Below, piece by piece: positions 60,918-64,000 of a stretch of DNA of 64,000 nt; the first letter of the stretch is position 1, and each line of letters begins with the position of its first letter. The stretch is from Salinigranum rubrum. Its GTDB lineage: Archaea > Halobacteriota > Halobacteria > Halobacteriales > Haloferacaceae. Both the position numbers and the translations under genes were made by a program. Location: positions 62,001 to 126,000 of the forward strand of contig NZ_CP026311.1 of the NCBI RefSeq assembly GCF_002906575.1, read 5' to 3'. The notes beneath the pieces are model-generated. The model searched no databases and was not told where the DNA came from. It was given only the letters and a program-made list of their open reading frames with translations.

Positions 60918-61508
60918 TTAGGCGCCCTCTTCGAGGCGCTGATACTGCTCTTCGAATCGGCCGCGACACGAGCCACAACAGAAGTGATAGACGTCGTCGT
61001 CGATTCGGGTGGATTCACCTTCGCTGTCCACGGTGTTCCCACATTCCGCGCAGGTGATGGCGAATTCGGTGCCATCGAGCGAGGGCGTCCACTCGAGGTC
61101 GTCGACGAGCGTCACCGAGTAGTCGGTCGGTGGGAGATCGTCGAGCATACCGTCGATCCACCGCCGGACGTTCTGTCCCTCGGCGCGGCCGTAGACCCAT
61201 ATTTTCCCCTCTGCCGTGACGAAGAGATGTTCGACGCCGTCCGCACCGCTGAGTCGCTCGCGAAGCGCCTCGGTGGCGTCGGAACTGTTCTCGAACTGGA
61301 CGAACACCGGCACGCCGGCACGGAGCTGCGCACGGTTCACGTCGACGGTGAACCCGTTGATGATTCCAGCCTCCTGCAATCGTGTGACACGGTCGGAGAC
61401 GGCTGGCCCTGAGAGGCCGACCGTTTCACCGATGTTGCTGAACGGGCGACGGGCGTCTTCGGCCAACAGCGAAAGGATCTCCATATCGGTCTCATCCAAA
61501 TCGCGCAT
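60918..61508 (-). CDS. Lrp/AsnC-type regulator with C-terminal TRASH domain (copper-responsive)
   Basis: 196 residues from the ATG at 61508 (MRDLDETDMEILSLLAED). An AsnC winged helix (NIGETVGLSGPAVSDRVTRLQEAGII) is followed by an AsnC ligand-like domain and a C-terminal TRASH finger ITCAECGNTV...YHFCCGSCRGRFEEQY. This domain order matches haloarchaeal copper-responsive regulators. Divergent from copZ with a 131-base shared promoter region and near copA, so it probably activates or represses both. Confidence 0.85.
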   Translation of the reverse strand: MRDLDETDMEILSLLAEDARRPFSNIGETVGLSGPAVSDRVTRLQEAGIINGFTVDVNRAQLRAGVPVFVQFENSSDATEALRERLSGADGVEHLFVTAEGKIWVYGRAEGQNVRRWIDGMLDDLPPTDYSVTLVDDLEWTPSLDGTEFAITCAECGNTVDSEGESTRIDDDVYHFCCGSCRGRFEEQYQRLEEGA

Positions 61509-61639
61509 ATCCTCCGTAGGCGGCCCGCACCACAATACTGTTTCCCATATTTTACTTTCGAACAGCAGCTGCACCGGGGCAGATTCTTTGGATTCGAAGC
61601 AGTAACTGACAAAGACGTGCCGCTCATACGTGTGGCTGT

Positions 61640-61837
61640 ATGACGCAGACGATCACCGTGGAAGGCATGACCTGTGAGCACTGCGAGCAGACCGTCGAAG
61701 AGGCCCTCGAAGGCGTGAGTGGTGTCACGGCAGCGAGCGCCGACCGCGAGTCGGAGTCGGCGACTGTCGAGGGGACCGTGGATGCAGACGCCCTCGTCGA
61801 CGCGGTCAACGAGGCTGGCTACGACGCCTCGGCCTAA
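61640..61837 (+). CDS. copZ: CopZ-type copper chaperone (single HMA domain)
   Basis: 65 residues: TITVEGMTCEHCEQTVEEAL with the MTCEHC copper site, then LVDAVNEAGYDASA closing the ferredoxin-like fold. It delivers Cu(I) to CopA. Divergent from the TRASH regulator. Confidence 0.92.
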   Translation: MTQTITVEGMTCEHCEQTVEEALEGVSGVTAASADRESESATVEGTVDADALVDAVNEAGYDASA

Positions 61838-61936
61838 GAGTGGCCTCCCAGTCGTACTGGTCCCGAGTGGTACCGACTCGGGAGACATTCGAGAGCCGCC
61901 AAAGGAAGAGCTACGATGCTGGGTCGAGACGCAGCC

Positions 61937-62701
61937 CTAGTCTTCGAGTTGTTTCTTGCGTTCGTCGAACTCTTCATCGGAGAGCTCACCCCGTGCATAG
62001 CGTTCGTGGAGGACCTCCATCGCCGAATCGGTGGTTGATTCCGCGCCTCCGCGTTGCGTGAGCCAGTAGACGGCTCCGCCGGCGATGCCGAGGAAGCCGA
62101 GTAGCCCGCCGAATACGCCCAACAGCGAGCCACCACCGCCTATGCCGGTGCCACCCATCCCACCATCTCTTCGTCTACCCATTCCGCCGCCCATCCCGCC
62201 AGAGCCCATCATCCCGTCGTCGGAGCGGGGGCCGTCACCACTCGATGAGTCCCCGTACGGAACGGCGCCTCGTTCGACGATGGTGTCGCTCGATGGGACG
62301 TCACCGTCCGGGATGGGCCGCTCCTCGGCGGGGCCACCGGGCTGGCCGACGACGACCCGACCAACCATCCCGATGGTCTTGTGGGGGATACAGTAGTAGT
62401 CGTAGGTACCGGGCGTTTCGAACGTGTGTTCGAAGCTGCCGCTGGAGATCGTCCCGCTGTCGAACGGGGTTCCATCGGTTGGAATCCGATCCTCGTAGGC
62501 CGTCGCCGAGTGCGCACCAGCGGCGATTTCGAACCGGACGGTCGTCCCTGGCTCTACGTGCAACCCAATGGGGTCGAAATAGTTGTTGCCCATCTCCACG
62601 ACGGGCGTCTGCTGTGCGGTTGCCGTTCCTGTGAGCCCCCCGCTTGCGACGGCACCGGTGCCGAGCAGCGTGAGGAACTCTCGTCGATTGGATTCAGTCA
62701 T
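61937..62701 (-). CDS. plastocyanin-like cupredoxin fused to a membrane helix and SHOCT domain
   Basis: 254 residues. Signal NRREFLTLLGTGAVASGG (Tat). The type-1 copper domain is NNYFDPIGLHVEPGTTVRF...GAHSATAY...GTYDYYCIPHKTIGMVGRVVVG with His, Cys, His, Met ligands. A Gly/Met/Arg-rich linker (GGMGGGMGRRRDGGMGG) leads to one helix (LLGVFGGLLGFLGIAGGAVYWL) and a C-terminal SHOCT (AMEVLHERYARGELSDEEF). The cupredoxin faces out and the SHOCT faces the cytoplasm, linking an external copper domain to an internal one. An intact relative of 23480-24069. Confidence 0.85.
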   Translation of the reverse strand: MTESNRREFLTLLGTGAVASGGLTGTATAQQTPVVEMGNNYFDPIGLHVEPGTTVRFEIAAGAHSATAYEDRIPTDGTPFDSGTISSGSFEHTFETPGTYDYYCIPHKTIGMVGRVVVGQPGGPAEERPIPDGDVPSSDTIVERGAVPYGDSSSGDGPRSDDGMMGSGGMGGGMGRRRDGGMGGTGIGGGGSLLGVFGGLLGFLGIAGGAVYWLTQRGGAESTTDSAMEVLHERYARGELSDEEFDERKKQLED

Positions 62702-62713
62702 AGGTTTGCTGGG

Positions 62714-63445
62714 TTATCCCGGGATCGATACCAGCGGAAGGCTGTCGAACACGCGGTGCCACGGTTTCCGAGACGTTTCCTGAGAGACGAGTGTTCCACG
62801 GACGAACGGGGCCACCAGCGGGATCCCGATCTCCAGTGTATCGAACTCCGTCATCTCGAAGCGGTCGTGGTTCCGGAACATCGTTACTGTATCACGATTG
62901 AGGTTGCATCCCGCCGCGCCTCGACGCCAGATGGGGTTCACGATATCCTGAAGACGCGCGAGCAAGCCATCGGCGTGGACGTGTTCGAAGAACCGGAACT
63001 CGCCGCCTGGTTTGAGAACACGGGCAACCTCGTCGAGTGCGGTCTCGACATCCGGGATCGTACAGAACACGAGTGACGTGACGACGACGTCGAACGAGTC
63101 GTCGGCATACGATAACGACCCCGCGCCGTCGGAGCGAACCTCGATATCGAGACCGAGGTTCGTCGCTCGTTCGACCGCACGGCGACGCATATGTGCATCG
63201 GGCTCGATTGCGTGGAGGTCTATCGACGGGTTATGGGCGAGCGAGGCCTCGAAATATGGGAACATCGCCCCGGTTCCAGCGCCAAGGTCGAGGACGGCGC
63301 CGTGGAGATCCGCGGCGAGATACTCGCGGTGGTCTTCCAACAGCACTCGCTCGGCGTGAGCCATCACCGGATCGTAGACGGCCGCGAAAAACGGGTGCGA
63401 TGGGTTGGGTTTGGTGGTCGTCATCGTCGGCTTGTTTGGACTCAT
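62714..63445 (-). CDS. class I SAM-dependent methyltransferase (UbiE-like)
   Basis: 243 residues from the ATG at 63445 (MSPNKPTMTTTKPN); MTTTKPN at 63424 is an alternative. Motif I AVLDLGAGTGAMFPYF, then HAIEPDAHMRRRA, motif II DDSFDVVVTSLVFC and KPGGEFRFFEHV. Typical of methyltransferases acting on small hydrophobic molecules; arsenite and phospholipid methyltransferases share this pattern. The substrate is unknown. Confidence 0.8.
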   Translation of the reverse strand: MSPNKPTMTTTKPNPSHPFFAAVYDPVMAHAERVLLEDHREYLAADLHGAVLDLGAGTGAMFPYFEASLAHNPSIDLHAIEPDAHMRRRAVERATNLGLDIEVRSDGAGSLSYADDSFDVVVTSLVFCTIPDVETALDEVARVLKPGGEFRFFEHVHADGLLARLQDIVNPIWRRGAAGCNLNRDTVTMFRNHDRFEMTEFDTLEIGIPLVAPFVRGTLVSQETSRKPWHRVFDSLPLVSIPG

Positions 63446-63467
63446 CGAAGGTGGTCTTGGTCGTTGG

Positions 63468-63779
63468 TTATCGCTCTTCCAGTCGCTGTCTTCGCTCTTC
63501 GAACTCCTCGTCGGAGAGTTCACCCCGTGCGTAGCGCTCGCGGAGGGTTGCGAGCGCGGAGTTCGGCGACTCCGACTTCTCGCGATTTCTCGCTGCGTAG
63601 TAGAGGACGCCCACGACAGCGATCAGGAGCAACGGCCAGAGGAACATTCCTCCGCCGAACATCCCGAAGCCGCCATACCCCATCATCCCGCCACCCATCG
63701 CGAGGAGCGGGAGGACGACGAGCGCACCGATGACCAGGAGGATGATCGTCATCGTACTGGTCCCGTTGTTCGTGGTCAT
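63468..63779 (-). CDS. membrane protein with C-terminal SHOCT domain
   Basis: 103 residues. Two helices (MTIILLVIGALVVLPLLAMG and MFLWPLLLIAVVGVLYYAA) flank a Gly/Met/Phe-rich turn. The C-terminal ALATLRERYARGELSDEEF is nearly identical to the other SHOCT segments here. The ATG overlaps the stop of the DUF302 gene (ATGA). Confidence 0.75.
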   Translation of the reverse strand: MTTNNGTSTMTIILLVIGALVVLPLLAMGGGMMGYGGFGMFGGGMFLWPLLLIAVVGVLYYAARNREKSESPNSALATLRERYARGELSDEEFEERRQRLEER

Positions 63780-64000
63780 TCGCTCTCACCTCCGGTAGCG
63801 AACTGCTCGTTCACCGTTCCGAGCACCCGCTCGAAGCGGTCGTGGACATCCGCCCCGATGTCGTCGAGCTCCGGGTTCTCCGTGATGCCAACGAGCTGTT
63901 GTGGATCGACGGCGCTCACCACGATGTCTCCGTCGTCCGCCTCGTAGACGACGACGTTACACGGAAGCAGCGCGCCGAGGTCGGGTTCTGCAGTGAGGCC
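63776..64000 (-). CDS. DUF302 family protein, C-terminal part (cut by window end)
   Basis: 74 codons visible up to TGA 63776-63778. LGALLPCNVVVYEADDGDIVV followed by SAVDPQQLVGI is the hallmark end of the DUF302 domain, a small alpha/beta family often next to SHOCT, copper and cytochrome genes. Coupled to the SHOCT gene. The N-terminus is outside the window. Confidence 0.75.
   Translation of the reverse strand, partial: GLTAEPDLGALLPCNVVVYEADDGDIVVSAVDPQQLVGITENPELDDIGADVHDRFERVLGTVNEQFATGGESE

Overview
The window is from a haloarchaeon (class Halobacteria). The proteins are acidic and GC-rich, twin-arginine signals and lipoboxes are frequent, and there are leaderless-type starts, a TFIIB gene, bacterio-opsin-activator-type HTH regulators, halocyanin-like cupredoxins and an ISH1-like IS5 element. 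Function calls rest on motifs and on family knowledge from memory. DUF numbers are tentative, because no search could be run.

Layout. (1) 1-8.9 kb: membrane proteins, then a zinc/cadmium efflux cluster (P1B ATPase, small membrane protein, CDF transporter, SpoIIAA-like protein) that an ISH1-like element has interrupted, leaving an 8-bp target duplication. (2) 8.9-19 kb: a saccharopine-dehydrogenase-like oxidoreductase and its probable HTH regulator, both preceded by the same perfect 14-bp palindrome; an arylsulfotransferase-like cluster with two winged-helix regulators and a TFIIB; a compact heme A synthase with a DsbA/DsbB pair; a CPBP protease; and a two-domain multicopper oxidase behind a 27-bp inverted repeat. 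(3) 19-34 kb: a second insertion sequence, a cupredoxin gene, cytochrome bd oxidase (cydAB), tRNA-Glu(CTC), a P1B ATPase with CPW in place of CPC, a NikR-like regulator divergent from a NicO nickel/cobalt exporter, and a PEMT-type methyltransferase. (4) 34-51.4 kb: a dense, almost entirely minus-strand block of haloarchaeal mobile-element genes that starts at a shattered tyrosine integrase. It holds an HTH-PIN pair, a DUF6610-type protein, a GNAT/Mom-like protein, many small zinc-ribbon and hypothetical proteins, an adenine-methylase fold without a visible NPPY motif, a SWIM zinc-finger protein and a large HELLH plus vWA protein. A repeated GTTTGT-plus-hairpin leader, paired CTACGCAAC inverted repeats and three G-string direct repeats are specific to this block. 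(5) 51.6-64 kb: a YHS-MaoC protein and PHA synthase, a CuA-type cupredoxin, several SHOCT-domain proteins, small zinc-finger proteins, DUF63, a CopA ATPase, a TRASH-domain Lrp/AsnC regulator divergent from CopZ, two methyltransferases and a DUF302 protein cut by the window end.

How it fits together. The flanks look like a metal (Cu, Zn, Ni) and redox island carrying cupredoxins, copper oxidases, terminal oxidase biogenesis and efflux pumps. The 34-51 kb block looks like a decayed integrated plasmid or virus-like element and may carry a DNA-modification function. At least six genes are split by one-base shifts at short G/C homopolymers, so part of the apparent pseudogenisation may be sequencing error.
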